The notes below the pieces were generated by a model that was not told where the DNA came from, did not search any database, and worked only from the letters and a program-made list of their open reading frames with translations. Made by a program: the position numbers and the translations under genes. Of a stretch of 64,000 bases of DNA, positions 47,420 to 58,191 are shown piece by piece (the first letter of the stretch is position 1; each line of letters opens with the position of its first letter). This DNA is from Variovorax boronicumulans. GTDB taxonomy: Bacteria > Pseudomonadota > Gammaproteobacteria > Burkholderiales > Burkholderiaceae_C. The DNA is taken from contig NZ_VEDO01000002.1 in assembly GCF_007677875.1 (NCBI RefSeq), forward strand, positions 124,001-188,000, given 5' to 3'.

Positions 47420-48817
47420 TCAGCCCAGCCGCGCGCGGTGCCGGGCGATCTGGGCCTGAACTTGGCTGGGCGCCGTGCCGCCCAGCGTGCTGCGCGCCTG
47501 CAGCGAACCGCGCAGGCTCATCACGTCGAACACGTCTTTCTCGATCGCCGGGTGGAAGCCCTGCAGCACCGTCAGCGGCAGCTCCGACAGGTCGCAGTTG
47601 TGCGATGTGGCCGCCTTGACGGCATGGGCCACCGTCTCGTGCGCATCGCGGAAGGGCAGGCCCTTCTTGACCAGGTAGTCCGCCAGGTCGGTCGCCGTGG
47701 CGTAGCCGCGTGCTGCGGCCTGTTCCATCGCCTGTGGCATGACCGTGATGCCGCCCACCATCTCGGCGAAGATGCGCAGCGTGTCCTTCAAGGTGTCCAC
47801 CGTGTCGAACAGCGGCTCCTTGTCTTCCTGGTTGTCCTTGTTGTAGGCCAGCGGCTGGCCCTTCATGAGCGTGATGAGCCCCATCAGGTGGCCGACCACG
47901 CGCCCCGTCTTGCCGCGCGCCAGCTCCGGCACGTCCGGGTTCTTCTTCTGCGGCATGATGGAACTGCCGGTGGTGAAGCGGTCGGCGATGCGGATGAAGC
48001 CGAAGTTCTGGCTCATCCACAGGATCAGCTCTTCGCTGAAGCGGCTGATGTGCACCATGGCCAGGCTCGCGGCGGCCGTGAACTCGATCGCAAAGTCGCG
48101 GTCGCTCACCGCGTCCAGGCTGTTCTGGCACACGCCTTCCATGCCCAGCGTTTTCGCCACGCGCTCGCGGTCCAGCGGGTAGCTGGTGCCGGCCAGCGCG
48201 GCGGCGCCCAGCGGCAGGCGGTTGGTGCGGCGGCGCACGTCGGCCATGCGCTCGGCGTCGCGCGCGAACATCTCCACGTAGGCGAGCATGTGGTGGCCGA
48301 AGCTGACGGGCTGGGCCACCTGCAGGTGCGTGAAGCCCGGCAGGATCACGTCCACGTTGCGCTCGGCGATGTCGAGCAGGGCCTTCTGCAGGTCGGTCAG
48401 CAGGCCCGAGATCAGGTCGATCTCGCCGCGCAGCCACAGGCGCACATCGGTGGCGACCTGGTCGTTGCGGCTGCGGCCCGTGTGCAGGCGCTTGCCGGCG
48501 TCGCCGACCAACTGCGTGAGCCGCGCCTCGATGTTCAGGTGCACGTCCTCCAAGTCGAGCTTCCAGTCGAACTGGCCGGCCTCGATCTCGGCCGTGATCT
48601 GCGCCATGCCTTTCTGAATGGCGGCCAGGTCGTCCGCGCCGATGACCTTCTGCGCGGCCAGCATTTCGGCATGGGCCAGGCTCCCGGCGATGTCGGCCTG
48701 CCACAGGCGCTTGTCGAAGAAGACGCTGGAGGTGTAGCGCTTGACCAGGTCGCTCATGGGCTCGGAGAACAGCGCGGACCACGCCTGGGATTTCTGGTCG
48801 AGTTGGTTGTGGGACAT
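47420..48817 (-). CDS. argH: Argininosuccinate lyase
   Basis: Splits argininosuccinate into arginine and fumarate, the last step of arginine synthesis. The 465-residue protein has the superfamily signature [20 protein letters not shown] with the catalytic serine loop, and [18 protein letters not shown] near the N-terminal third. The start at 48817 gives [19 protein letters not shown]. It diverges from the AlgZ-type kinase gene across 92 bp. The block argH/algZ/algR also occurs in Pseudomonas. Confidence 0.97.
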   Translation of the reverse strand: MSHNQLDQKSQAWSALFSEPMSDLVKRYTSSVFFDKRLWQADIAGSLAHAEMLAAQKVIGADDLAAIQKGMAQITAEIEAGQFDWKLDLEDVHLNIEARLTQLVGDAGKRLHTGRSRNDQVATDVRLWLRGEIDLISGLLTDLQKALLDIAERNVDVILPGFTHLQVAQPVSFGHHMLAYVEMFARDAERMADVRRRTNRLPLGAAALAGTSYPLDRERVAKTLGMEGVCQNSLDAVSDRDFAIEFTAAASLAMVHISRFSEELILWMSQNFGFIRIADRFTTGSSIMPQKKNPDVPELARGKTGRVVGHLMGLITLMKGQPLAYNKDNQEDKEPLFDTVDTLKDTLRIFAEMVGGITVMPQAMEQAAARGYATATDLADYLVKKGLPFRDAHETVAHAVKAATSHNCDLSELPLTVLQGFHPAIEKDVFDVMSLRGSLQARSTLGGTAPSQVQAQIARHRARLG

Positions 48818-48880
48818 GGGATGCCGGGGGGTCAAGAGATGGGGCGGGCGCCGGCGCGGCGATGGGCGCGGGGTGTGCAC

Positions 48881-48886
48881 CATAAT
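48881..48886 (+). promoter_or_regulatory. Possible -10 of the algZ-algR operon
   Basis: CATAAT matches the sigma-70 -10 at five of six positions and lies 23 bases before the kinase ATG, in the divergent region shared with argH. No clear -35 is present, so an activator may be involved if it is real. Confidence 0.4.
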
Positions 48887-48909
48887 CGAACGCTCCCCGC
48901 AGCCTGCGC

Positions 48910-49959
48910 ATGAAGGAGCCGCAAATTTTATCGACCTTCCAGGAGCCCGCCGCGCCGACCCCGCGCCGCCGTGCGCGCGGGCGCGCGAATGCGGTCCTGG
49001 TGTTCGATGCCTGCCAGCCAGGCGTGGTGTTGCGGGCCGTGCTGTTCGTGGAAACCGTGATGGCCGTGGGCGCCATGTTCGGCAGCAACAATCTGCTGCA
49101 GTGGGCCGAGCGCCTGGCCCTGCTGACGGCCGGTGCCATGCCGGCCACCTTGCTGTGGCTGCTGGTGGCCTGCAGCCTCAAGCACCGGCTTGGCCGGCTC
49201 GGCCGCCAGGCGCATTACCCGGTGGGCGTGGTGCTGGGCGCGCTGGCAGGACTGGTGGCCTGCGCGGTGCTGGCGGGCCTGGGGGTGACGGCCGACCCGC
49301 CCTGGCTGGCCAGCGCGGTGACGGGGCTGCTGCTGTCGGTGCTGCTCGTGATCGGCCTGGGGCTGCGCGCACGCGCGCGCACACCGGCGGCCACGGCGGC
49401 GCGGCTGGCGGAACTGCAGGCGCGCATCCGCCCGCACTTCCTGTTCAACACGCTCAACAGCGCCATCGCCCTGGTGCGCGAGGAGCCGGCCAAGGCCGAG
49501 GCCTTGCTCGAAGACCTCTCAGACCTGTTCCACCACGTGCTCAAGGACCCTGGCGAATCGGTCACGCTGGGCGAGGAGATCGCGCTGGCCGAGCGCTACC
49601 TGGCCATCGAGCAGGTGCGCTTCGGCAGCCGGCTGCGGGTGCAGTGGTCTCTGGATCCCGCGGCCGACCAGGTGCGCCTGCCGCCGCTGCTGCTGCAGCC
49701 GCTGGTGGAGAACGCCGTCAAGCACGGCGTGGAACCCAGCGACCGGGGCGCGGACATCCGCATCGCCAGCGAGCGCCGCGGCGACACCGTGCGCATCACG
49801 GTCGTCAACACGGTGCCGGCCGGGCAGGGCGCCAGCGGCCATGGCGTGGCGCTGGACAATGTGCGCACGCGGCTCGGGTTATTGCACGATGTGCGCGGCA
49901 GCTTCCGCGCCGGGCTGCGCTACGGGGTGTTCCGCGTGCGCATCGAGGTGCCTGCATGA
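48910..49959 (+). CDS. algZ: LytS/AlgZ-type sensor histidine kinase
   Basis: A 349-residue membrane sensor kinase of the His_kinase (PF06580) type. Four to five hydrophobic segments fill residues 38-152. The phosphoacceptor is H176 in [19 protein letters not shown]. The ATPase N-box is [12 protein letters not shown], followed by [15 protein letters not shown]. It should phosphorylate the LytTR regulator encoded 25 bp downstream. In Pseudomonas the equivalent pair AlgZ/AlgR controls alginate and twitching; the targets here are unknown. Confidence 0.92.
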   Translation: MKEPQILSTFQEPAAPTPRRRARGRANAVLVFDACQPGVVLRAVLFVETVMAVGAMFGSNNLLQWAERLALLTAGAMPATLLWLLVACSLKHRLGRLGRQAHYPVGVVLGALAGLVACAVLAGLGVTADPPWLASAVTGLLLSVLLVIGLGLRARARTPAATAARLAELQARIRPHFLFNTLNSAIALVREEPAKAEALLEDLSDLFHHVLKDPGESVTLGEEIALAERYLAIEQVRFGSRLRVQWSLDPAADQVRLPPLLLQPLVENAVKHGVEPSDRGADIRIASERRGDTVRITVVNTVPAGQGASGHGVALDNVRTRLGLLHDVRGSFRAGLRYGVFRVRIEVPA

Positions 49960-49984
49960 ACAACAAAGTGGAACGGAGCAAGCG

Positions 49985-50725
49985 ATGGCCTTGCGTGTGT
50001 TGATCGTCGACGACGAACCCCTGGCGCGCACGCGGCTGCGCACGCTGCTGGGCGACTGCCATGCCCCGGCGGCGCTGGTGTGCGGCGAGGCCGGCAATGC
50101 CAGCGAGGCCATGGTGCTGCTGCAGCGCGAGCGCTTCGACCTCGCGCTGCTGGACATCCACATGCCGGGCAGCGACGGTCTGGTCCTGGCCAATACGCTG
50201 CGCGCGCTGCCCGCGCCACCGGCCGTGGTGTTCGTCACGGCCTATGCCCAGCACGCGCTGCAGGCCTTCGATGTGGAGGCCATCGACTACCTCACCAAGC
50301 CGGTGCGGCTGCAGCGGCTGCAGCATGCGCTGCAGAAGGTCGAGCGCCTGCGTGGCCTGGCCGGCCAACCGGCGGAGGCGGACGCCGAAGCCTTCATCCT
50401 GATCCAGGACCGCGGCCGCACCGAACGCGTGCCGCTGGCACAGATCCTGTACCTCAAGGCCGAGCTCAAGTACGTGACGGTGCGCACGCTGGCGCGCAGC
50501 TACATCCTGGACGGTGCGTTGAACGAGCTGGAGGCCCGCCACCGCCAGCATTTCGTGCGCGTGCACCGCAATGCCCTGGTGGCGCGCAAGGCGCTGCGGG
50601 CGCTCGAAAAGCACCACGACCCGGAGGAGGGCGAGGGCTGGGCGGTGCGACTGCACGGCCTGGACGAGCCGCTGGCCGTCTCGCGCCGGCAGCTGGCAGC
50701 CGTGCGAGAGGTGCTGGCCGGCTGA
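49985..50725 (+). CDS. algR: LytTR-family response regulator (AlgR-like)
   Basis: A 246-residue regulator with a receiver domain (1-120; D9/D10 pair, phosphoacceptor D57 in LALLDIHMPGSDG, K at IDYLTKPVRL) and a LytTR DNA-binding domain (about 145-243, with YLKAELKYVTVRT and HFVRVHRNALV). The start at 49985 has GGAGCAAGCG upstream. Unlike Pseudomonas, hemC does not follow; a chemoreceptor gene does. Confidence 0.94.
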   Translation: MALRVLIVDDEPLARTRLRTLLGDCHAPAALVCGEAGNASEAMVLLQRERFDLALLDIHMPGSDGLVLANTLRALPAPPAVVFVTAYAQHALQAFDVEAIDYLTKPVRLQRLQHALQKVERLRGLAGQPAEADAEAFILIQDRGRTERVPLAQILYLKAELKYVTVRTLARSYILDGALNELEARHRQHFVRVHRNALVARKALRALEKHHDPEEGEGWAVRLHGLDEPLAVSRRQLAAVREVLAG

Positions 50726-50828
50726 TCCGGCGCGATGGAAGGTGCCGTTTCGACCGGCTCGTGCCCCTAAACTCCGTGTGGATTAGCGCGTACGGCGCGC
50801 AAATTGGGTGCGGACGAGGGAATACGAC

Positions 50829-52631
50829 ATGAAGTGGAACGACATCGGAGTGGGGCGCCGGCTGTGGCTGGTGGTGCTGGGGCTGCTGGTCGCCATGCTG
50901 GCAATCGCGGCCTGGGCCCAGATCAATTCAGCCAACGTGATGGACAACGCGCTGCGCTCGGTGCTGGCCTACGAGAGCCGCATCTCCGACGCGATCCGCT
51001 GGCGCGGAATGACCGAAACCGCCACGACCATGGTCGAAGCCAATGCCTTGACCGCCGATCCGGCGATCGCGAAGCTCTACGACGGCCGGGTGAAAGGCTT
51101 GATCGCGCAGATCTCAGGGGTGCAGGAGCGCATCACCAAGGCGTCCACCACCGAGGAGAGCAAGGCCGCGCTGCAAGCCATTGCCGACCAGCGCACCCGG
51201 GTGCTGGCCTTGACCGCACGCGTGGCCGAGGTGCGCAACAGCGGTGCCGATATGCAGGGCTTTGTCGAACGCGATTTCCGTCCGGCCATCGATGTGTACC
51301 TCAAGGCGCTGGACAACTTCGTGACCGTGCAGGAAGGCTTGCGCGATCAGGCGCGCGCCGCGGCCGAGGACGCGCGCCGCACAGGTTCGTTCACCGGCCT
51401 GGCTGTGATTGGTCTGGTGTTCCTGGCCGGCATCGGCTTGACAGTCGCACTGGTGCGCTCCGTGGTGCGACCGCTGGCGCGTGCGCTGAAGGCTGCGGAC
51501 GCCATTGCCAGCGGCGATCTGACGCAGCGCCTGGATGATCCCCGGCGCGACGAGTTCGGCCAACTGCTGCGTGCCCTGTCGGCCATGACCGAGCGGCTGC
51601 GCGGCCTCGTCACCGAGGTGCGCAACGGCGTGGAGTCGGTGTCCACCGCGTCGACCGAGATCGCCAGTGGCAACCATGACCTGTCGGCGCGCACCGAGCA
51701 GGCTGCCTCCAACCTGCAGCAGACGGCGGCCAGCATGGAAGAGCTGACCAGCACGGTCACGCAGTCGGCCGACACCGCACGCCAGGCCAACCAGCTGGCC
51801 AGCACGGCGGCCCAGGCCGCGACCCAGGGCGGCGAGGTGGTGGGCCAGGTGGTGCGCAGCATGCAGGACATCAGCGAGGCCTCGCGCAAGATCGCCGACA
51901 TCATCGGCACCATCGACGCCATCGCATTTCAGACCAACATCCTGGCGCTCAACGCGGCTGTGGAAGCCGCCCGCGCCGGCGAGCAGGGGCGCGGCTTCGC
52001 GGTCGTCGCCTCCGAGGTGCGCGCGCTGGCCGGGCGCTCGGCCGAGGCGGCCAAGGAGATCAAGGCGCTCATCAACGCCTCGGTGCAAACCGTGGAGACC
52101 GGCTCGGCCCAGGTCGAGCATGCCGGCGCATCGATGCAGGAGATCGTGGCCAGCGTGCGCCGCGTGAGCGATCTGATCGGCGAGATCAGTGCCTCGTCCA
52201 CCGAGCAGCGCGACGGCATCGCCCAGGTGAACCAGGCTGTCACGCAGCTGGACCAGATGACGCAGCAGAACGCCGCGCTCGTCGAAGAGTCGGCCGCCGC
52301 AGCGTCGGGTCTGAAGGAGCAGGCGCAGCGGTTGTCCCAGGTGGTGGCCGTGTTCAATGTGGGGGGTGGGGCCGTGCAGACGCTGGCACCGCGCGCGGCG
52401 GCCCCGGCGCCTTCGTCTGCGAAGCGGCCGGCGCCGGCGGTGGCGGCGCCCGCTGCCAAGCGCCTCGCGCCTGCAGTCGCCGCCGGCCCCGCGCCGGCAG
52501 CGGCCAAGGTGGCGCCCAAACCGGCGGCCAGGCCGGCCGTGCCCAAGAGCCTGGCTGCCCCGGCGCGTCCGACGGCACCCGCCAAGCCCAAGGCCGCTGC
52601 GGCCGAAGAAGGCGAGTGGGAAAGCTTCTGA
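50829..52631 (+). CDS. Methyl-accepting chemotaxis protein with C-terminal CheR-docking pentapeptide
   Basis: A 600-residue chemoreceptor: helix 1 (about 11-31), periplasmic four-helix-type sensor, helix 2 (about 193-215), HAMP, and signalling domain with tip [20 protein letters not shown]. Residues about 518-595 form a flexible Ala/Pro/Lys-rich linker and the protein ends EWESF, matching the xWxxF docking motif that recruits CheR and CheB in Tar/Tsr (NWETF). This is the only one of the three receptors here with that tail. It lies 103 bp after algR. Confidence 0.95.
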   Translation: MKWNDIGVGRRLWLVVLGLLVAMLAIAAWAQINSANVMDNALRSVLAYESRISDAIRWRGMTETATTMVEANALTADPAIAKLYDGRVKGLIAQISGVQERITKASTTEESKAALQAIADQRTRVLALTARVAEVRNSGADMQGFVERDFRPAIDVYLKALDNFVTVQEGLRDQARAAAEDARRTGSFTGLAVIGLVFLAGIGLTVALVRSVVRPLARALKAADAIASGDLTQRLDDPRRDEFGQLLRALSAMTERLRGLVTEVRNGVESVSTASTEIASGNHDLSARTEQAASNLQQTAASMEELTSTVTQSADTARQANQLASTAAQAATQGGEVVGQVVRSMQDISEASRKIADIIGTIDAIAFQTNILALNAAVEAARAGEQGRGFAVVASEVRALAGRSAEAAKEIKALINASVQTVETGSAQVEHAGASMQEIVASVRRVSDLIGEISASSTEQRDGIAQVNQAVTQLDQMTQQNAALVEESAAAASGLKEQAQRLSQVVAVFNVGGGAVQTLAPRAAAPAPSSAKRPAPAVAAPAAKRLAPAVAAGPAPAAAKVAPKPAARPAVPKSLAAPARPTAPAKPKAAAAEEGEWESF

Positions 52632-52638
52632 CCCTGCC

Positions 52639-54357
52639 TCAGCCGGCCATGCCTTCGACGAGGAAGCGCACGCGCCGCTGACCCTGCCACTCGTCGGCAT
52701 CGAGCCGGAAGGCCAGCACCGCCCGGTTCGGCAGCGGTTCCACGCGGCCGAACCAGATGCCATCCACGGGCTGGCCCTGGTGGCGCAGCTTGAGTGCCAG
52801 GTGACGCTCGCCCACCAGGCGCTGCGAGACGATCTCCACCTCCTCGCTGAAGGTCGGCGCAGCGAAGCCCTGGCCCCAGACCTCGCGGTGCAGGGTGTCG
52901 ACCATGTCGGCACGCCGGTACTCGGGCGCCAGCGGGCCGTCGGTGTCCAGCCGGCGCGTCAGCGCCGCTTCGTCCAGCCACTCGCGCGCGATGGCGCGCA
53001 GCCCGGCCTCGAACTCGGGCCAGCGCTCGGCCGCCACCGTGCAGCCGGCGGCCATGGCATGGCCGCCGAAGCGCAACAGCACGCCGGGGTGGCGCTTGGC
53101 CAGCAGGTCCAGCGCGTCGCGCAGATGGAAGCCCGCGATCGACCGGCCCGACCCTTTGATCTCGCCTTCGTGGCCCGGCGCGCGCGAGTCCGCGAACACG
53201 AAGCATGGCCGGTGCAACCGGTCCTTGAGCCGCGAGGCGACGATGCCGACCACGCCCTCGTGGAAGGCCGGGTCGTAGACGCAGATGGCCGGCGGCGGCT
53301 CCTCGCCGTCGCCGAACAGGGATTCGGCGACCAGTTCTGCTTGCTCGCGCATGTCGGTCTCGATGCTGCGCCGCTCGCGGTTGATCGCGTCCAGCGTGCG
53401 GGCCAGCTCCGTAGCGCGGCCGGCGTCGTCGGTCAGCAGGCATTCGATGCCCAGCGTCATGTCGGCCAGGCGGCCGGCGGCATTGATGCGCGGGCCCAGT
53501 GCGAAGCCGAAGTCGAAGCCCGTGGCCTGGGCACTCTTGCGGCCCGCGGCGTCGAACAGCGCGGCCAGGCCGGCCGGCATCTGGCCGGCGCGGATGCGGC
53601 GCAGGCCCTGGGCCACGAGGCGGCGGTTGTTGGCGTCGAGCCGGACCACGTCGGCCACGGTGCCCAGCGCCACCAGGGGCAGCAGCGCGTCCAGCTTGGG
53701 CTGGGGCCGCTCGGCATAGGCACCGCGCGCGCGCAGCTCGGCGCGCAGGGCCAGCAGCACGTAGAACATCACGCCAACCCCGGCCATGCACTTGCTCGTG
53801 AAGTTGCAGTCCGGCTGGTTCGGGTTGACGATCACGTCGGCCGCAGGCAGCGCGGGCGCAGGCAGGTGGTGGTCGGTCACGAGCACGGCCAGGCCCAGCG
53901 CGCGGGCATGCGCCACGCCCTCGATGCTGGCGATGCCGTTGTCCACGGTCACGAGCAGGTCGGCGCCGCGGGCGTGCACACGCTCGGCGATGGCGGCGGT
54001 CAGGCCGTAGCCGTCGACCACGCGGTCGGGCACGAGGTAGTCCACATGGCGCGCGCCCAGCAGCCGCAGGCCGCGCACGGCGACGGCGCAGGCGGTGGCG
54101 CCGTCGCAGTCGTAGTCGGCCACGATGCAGATGCGCGCATCGCGCGCGATCGCGTCGGCCAGCAGCCGCGCCGCGGCATCGGCGCCGCGCAAACCCAGCG
54201 GTCCGGTGGGTGGCAGAAGCCGGGCCAGGCCGTCGTCGAGTTCGTCCGCGGCCTGCACGCCACGCGCCGCGTAGAGCCGGGCCAGCAGCGGATGCACGCC
54301 GGCCTGCTCGAGCGCCCAGGCCGCGCGTGGCGGCACGTCACGGGTGCGGATCTTCAC
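52639..54357 (-). CDS. recJ: Single-stranded-DNA-specific exonuclease RecJ
   Basis: A 572-residue 5'-to-3' exonuclease of the DHH family used in recombination and repair. Motifs are VADYDCDGATAC (D81, D83), VTVDNGI (D139), VTDHHLPAP (D162-H163-H164) and the DHHA1 glycine motif RFGGHAMAAGCTV. The start is GTG at 54357, which overlaps the stop of the RpfE-like gene by 4 bp (GTGA), so translation is probably coupled. It converges with the chemoreceptor gene, 7 bp apart. Confidence 0.95.
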   Translation of the reverse strand: MKIRTRDVPPRAAWALEQAGVHPLLARLYAARGVQAADELDDGLARLLPPTGPLGLRGADAAARLLADAIARDARICIVADYDCDGATACAVAVRGLRLLGARHVDYLVPDRVVDGYGLTAAIAERVHARGADLLVTVDNGIASIEGVAHARALGLAVLVTDHHLPAPALPAADVIVNPNQPDCNFTSKCMAGVGVMFYVLLALRAELRARGAYAERPQPKLDALLPLVALGTVADVVRLDANNRRLVAQGLRRIRAGQMPAGLAALFDAAGRKSAQATGFDFGFALGPRINAAGRLADMTLGIECLLTDDAGRATELARTLDAINRERRSIETDMREQAELVAESLFGDGEEPPPAICVYDPAFHEGVVGIVASRLKDRLHRPCFVFADSRAPGHEGEIKGSGRSIAGFHLRDALDLLAKRHPGVLLRFGGHAMAAGCTVAAERWPEFEAGLRAIAREWLDEAALTRRLDTDGPLAPEYRRADMVDTLHREVWGQGFAAPTFSEEVEIVSQRLVGERHLALKLRHQGQPVDGIWFGRVEPLPNRAVLAFRLDADEWQGQRRVRFLVEGMAG

Positions 54358-55301
54358 AGGCCCTCCAGCACCTGGGCCGGCTGCGGCCTGCGCCAGCGGC
54401 CGAGCCAGCGCGCCAGCGCCCCCCGCGGCCGGCCATCGAAGCGGCGGCTGCCCTGCGGACCGCAAAGCGTCAGCGCCACGGGCTCGCCGGCGCGCAGGCG
54501 CTGCAGCAGCGCCGCGCAGTGCGTCCCGTCGATCTGCTGCCAGGTGGCGGACCAGGCGGCCCAATCGCCCTGGCGCGCGCTGGTGCGCAGGGCGTCCACG
54601 ACCTGCACGGCCTGCGGCCGGGGCGGCGTGGCCGGCCAGCTGCCGCAGCCGCTGATCCACAGCGCGTTGACGGTCACCAGGCGCCGGGCCTCGCGCGCGT
54701 CGTTGACGGGGTGGGTGTAGAGCAGCATCTGCATTTCGTTCTGCAGGCGCCGCAGCATTGGACTGCCGGGCAGCCAGGCGTTGAGGTTCTCCTCGGCCAG
54801 CACGCGCTCGGGCGAGGCCGTGGCCAGGCCGGCGAAGGGCGCGCCGTGGGCGAGCCAGCGGCCGTCCTGCCAGCGCTCGACGACGATGCCGTCCTCGGCC
54901 AGGTAGGGCGCCATGCTGGCCATCAAGGCCTCGGCCTCGTCGTCCGGCAAGGCCAGCGCGGCCGGGTCGGTCAGGCGCACCTGGTTCATGCCGACCTCGA
55001 GATGGCAGGGCGTGAGGAAGGCCCAGTCCTGCGCGGGCGACAGCCCGGCAGCAAGGGCAGCTGCAGCGGCCCAGGGCAGGCGGCCGTCGTCGCCGGCCAG
55101 TCCCAGGGCCTGGGCCAGTGCGCGCTCGGACGGCGTGTCCAGCGCAGCGTCGGGCAGGCGCTCCAGGGGCGAGGGGATGAGTTCGGCCAGCAGGGCGGAC
55201 AGGGAGGGCAAGGGCAGCGCGGCCAGCGCGCTGCGGCAGGCGGGCGCGTCACTGGCGGCGTCGAGGATCAGCAGGTGGGCCGGCGGGGAATTGGGAGACA
55301 T
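54354..55301 (-). CDS. RpfE-like conserved protein of unknown function
   Basis: A 315-residue soluble protein without recognised catalytic motifs. Distinct segments are TPCHLEVGMNQVRLTDP, ENLNAWLPGSPMLRRLQNEMQM and VNALWISGCGSWP. Similar proteins are annotated as phosphoglycerate mutase-like or RpfE-type, and rpfE lies upstream of recJ in Xanthomonas, the same arrangement as here. The name follows from memory and context. The ATG at 55301 has no strong ribosome site; an in-frame GTG at 55325 is possible. Confidence 0.75.
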   Translation of the reverse strand: MSPNSPPAHLLILDAASDAPACRSALAALPLPSLSALLAELIPSPLERLPDAALDTPSERALAQALGLAGDDGRLPWAAAAALAAGLSPAQDWAFLTPCHLEVGMNQVRLTDPAALALPDDEAEALMASMAPYLAEDGIVVERWQDGRWLAHGAPFAGLATASPERVLAEENLNAWLPGSPMLRRLQNEMQMLLYTHPVNDAREARRLVTVNALWISGCGSWPATPPRPQAVQVVDALRTSARQGDWAAWSATWQQIDGTHCAALLQRLRAGEPVALTLCGPQGSRRFDGRPRGALARWLGRWRRPQPAQVLEGL

Positions 55302-55323
55302 TGCGGGGATTGTCCGGGATGCC

Positions 55324-55329
55324 ACAATC
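55324..55329 (+). promoter_or_regulatory. Possible -10 of the lolC-lolD operon
   Basis: CACAAT lies 30 bases before the permease ATG in the 58-bp divergent gap shared with the RpfE-like gene. It matches the -10 consensus at four of six positions. No -35 is obvious. Confidence 0.3.
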
Positions 55330-55359
55330 CCCGATTTTTGCGGGCTTGGCCTGCGCGCG

Positions 55360-56608
55360 ATGCACCTTCCCTACGAACTGGCCGTCGGCTGGCGCTACAC
55401 CCGCGCCGGGCGCGCGACGCGCCGCAACGGTTTCATCTCCTTCATCTCCGGCGTCTCCATGCTCGGCATCGCGCTCGGTGTGGCGGCGCTCATCATCGTG
55501 CTGTCGGTCATGAATGGCTTCCAGAAGGAAGTGCGCGACCGCATGCTCGGCGTGGTCTCGCACATCGAGATCTACGCGCCGCAGGGCCAGGCCATCCCCG
55601 ATCCGAACAAGACCATGGAGGAGGCCAAGCGCAATCCGGCGGTCATCGGCGCGGCCCCCTTCATCGCCAGCCAGGCGCTGATCGCGCGCGGCGAGGACAT
55701 GAAAGGCGCGCTGGTCCGCGGCATCGATCCGGCCACCGAGAGCCAGGTCACCGACGTGGCGGGCGGCGCAGGGGCCGAGGCCATCGCGCGCCTGGTGCCG
55801 GGCCAGTTCGGCATCGTGCTGGGCACGGACCTGGCGCGCAGCCTGGGCGTGCGCGAAGGGGATCCCGTCACGCTGGTCGCGCCCTCGGGCCAGGTCACGC
55901 CGGCCGGTGTGGTGCCGCGGCTCAAGCAGATGACGGTGGTGGGCCTGTTCAGTTCCGGCCATTACGAGTACGACTCGGCGCTGGCCATGGTGCACATCGA
56001 GGACGCGCAGCGGCTGTTCCGTCTGGAGGGCCCCAGCGGCGTGCGCCTCAAGCTGCGCGACCTGCACCAGGCGCGCGAGGTGGCCTTCGAGCTGGCCCGC
56101 AGCCTGTCGGGCGACCTGCTGATCCGCGACTGGACGCGCCAGAACCAGACCTGGTTCGCCGCCGTGCAGTTGGAAAAACGCATGATGTTCATCATCCTGA
56201 CGCTGATCGTGGCCGTGGCCGCGTTCAATCTGGTCAGCACGCTGGTCATGACCGTGACCGACAAGCGGGCCGACATCGCCATCCTGCGCACGCTGGGCGC
56301 CAGTCCGCGCAGCATCATGACCATCTTCATGGTGCAGGGGGCCATGGTCGGCGTGATCGGCACCCTGGCCGGCCTGGCACTGGGGCTGGGTGTGGCCTAC
56401 AACATCGACGTGATCGTGCCCGCACTGGAGAAGCTGTTCCATGCGAGCTTCCTGCCGCGCGAGGTGTATTTGATCAACCGCATGCCCAGCGACCCGCAGC
56501 AGGGCGACATCGTGCCGATCGCCGTCATCTCCCTGATCCTGGCGTTTCTGGCCACCATCTACCCGAGCTGGCGGGCAAGCCGCGTGAACCCCGCCGAGGC
56601 GCTGCGCT

Positions 56609-56616
<8 letters not shown>
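55360..56616 (+). CDS. lolC: Lipoprotein-releasing ABC transporter permease LolC/LolE (single copy)
   Basis: A 418-residue MacB-type permease with four membrane helices (about 22-50, 270-300, 315-345, 378-402) and a large periplasmic domain between the first two. Signatures are [40 protein letters not shown] and the C-terminal [17 protein letters not shown]. With LolD it detaches lipoproteins from the inner membrane for LolA. No second permease gene follows, unlike E. coli lolCDE, so it may act as a homodimer (LolF-type). It overlaps lolD by 8 bp. Confidence 0.94.
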
Positions 56617-57309
<693 letters not shown>

Positions 57310-57313
<4 letters not shown>

Positions 57314-58038
57314 TCGCTGCCGCGGCGCTGACGCACGGCGCTCTGCGCGCCCGAGCCGCTGCCGAACAAGGCCTCGCGGGCGGCCGCGCTGAGCACCGGC
57401 GCACGCAACTCGCGGCCCAGGGCGAGACCGCGCTGCACGCCAGGGCGCGCCAGCACCGTCTCGTACCAGCGGCCGATGTGGGCGAAGGCAGACAGGTCGA
57501 TGCGCTGCGCGTTGTGCATGCGGATCCAGGGCAGGATGGCGATGTCGGCGATGGAAAACTCCGGCCCGGCGACATGGCTGCCGGTCTGGCCGAGTTGCTG
57601 GTCCAGTACGCCGTACAGCCGGCGCAACTCGTTGCCATAGCGCGTGATCGCGTAAGGCACCTTCTCGCTGGCGTACTGCAGGAAGTGGCTGTTCTGCCCG
57701 GTCATGGGGCCGAGGCCGCCGACCTGCCACATCAACCATTGCAGCACCTGCAACCGTGCCAGGCCGTCGGTGGGCAAAAAGCGCCCGGTCTTGCCAGCCA
57801 GGTAGACCAGGATGGCGCCGGCCTCGCTGATCTGCATCGGTGCGCCACCGCCCAGCGGCTCCGGGTCGATGATGGCGGGCATCTTGTGGTGCGGATTGAT
57901 CAACGCCACGAATTCGGGGGTGAACTGTTCGCCGCGCCCGATGTTGACCGGCACCATGCGGTAGGGCAGGCCACACTCTTCCAACATGATGGAGCAGGTC
58001 CATCCGTTGGGCGTGGGCCAGTAGTGCAATTCGATCAT
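57310..58038 (-). CDS. Glutathione S-transferase family protein (YfcG/YghU-like)
   Basis: A 242-residue enzyme with a thioredoxin-fold N-terminal domain ([47 protein letters not shown]) and an all-helical C-terminal domain ([16 protein letters not shown]). The Asn-Gly pair in TPNGWTCS is typical of the YfcG/YghU group, which acts on disulfides and peroxides. ATG 58038 is chosen because GAGGG stands 6 bases upstream; an in-frame ATG at 58050 lacks a ribosome site. The substrate is unknown. Confidence 0.9.
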
Positions 58039-58177
58039 CGGAACCCTCATCGGTGTGTACGACAGGACACCCCGGCACGGGCCCCGCTTGAGGGATACAA
58101 GTATTCCATGTTTGGTTCCGTGGCCGTAGGACGGCAGGCCGATGCACCTGGAGCGCGACCGCGCATAGCCCCTGCTG

Positions 58178-58183
58178 CACAAT
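58178..58183 (+). promoter_or_regulatory. Possible -10 of the N-formylglutamate amidohydrolase gene
   Basis: CACAAT ends 8 bases before the ATG at 58192, with GCGACC 17 bases upstream as a weak -35. If used, the message would start at or next to the ATG with essentially no leader. Confidence 0.35.
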
Positions 58184-58191
58184 GCCGGCCC

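Noticed and set aside
47300-47420. GC-rich repeats CAGGC/GCCTG and GGCGCC between argH and the Cache receptor
   Set aside because: Short stems expected by chance in such GC-rich sequence; no T-run or conserved shape.
45369-49181. A 1270-codon open frame on the minus strand spanning argH and a chemoreceptor
   Set aside because: Only its last 642 codons (from 47297) are a receptor; the upstream part is an out-of-frame shadow of argH.
50766-50828. Possible sigma-28 (flagellar) promoter before the chemoreceptor at 50829
   Set aside because: TAAACT and GGATTAGC only loosely resemble the two sigma-28 elements and the spacing does not fit.
58094-58109. Imperfect dyad GGATAC-AA-GTATTCC upstream of the glutathione transferase gene
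   Set aside because: The arms match over only four bases without a bulge, so it is too weak to call an operator.
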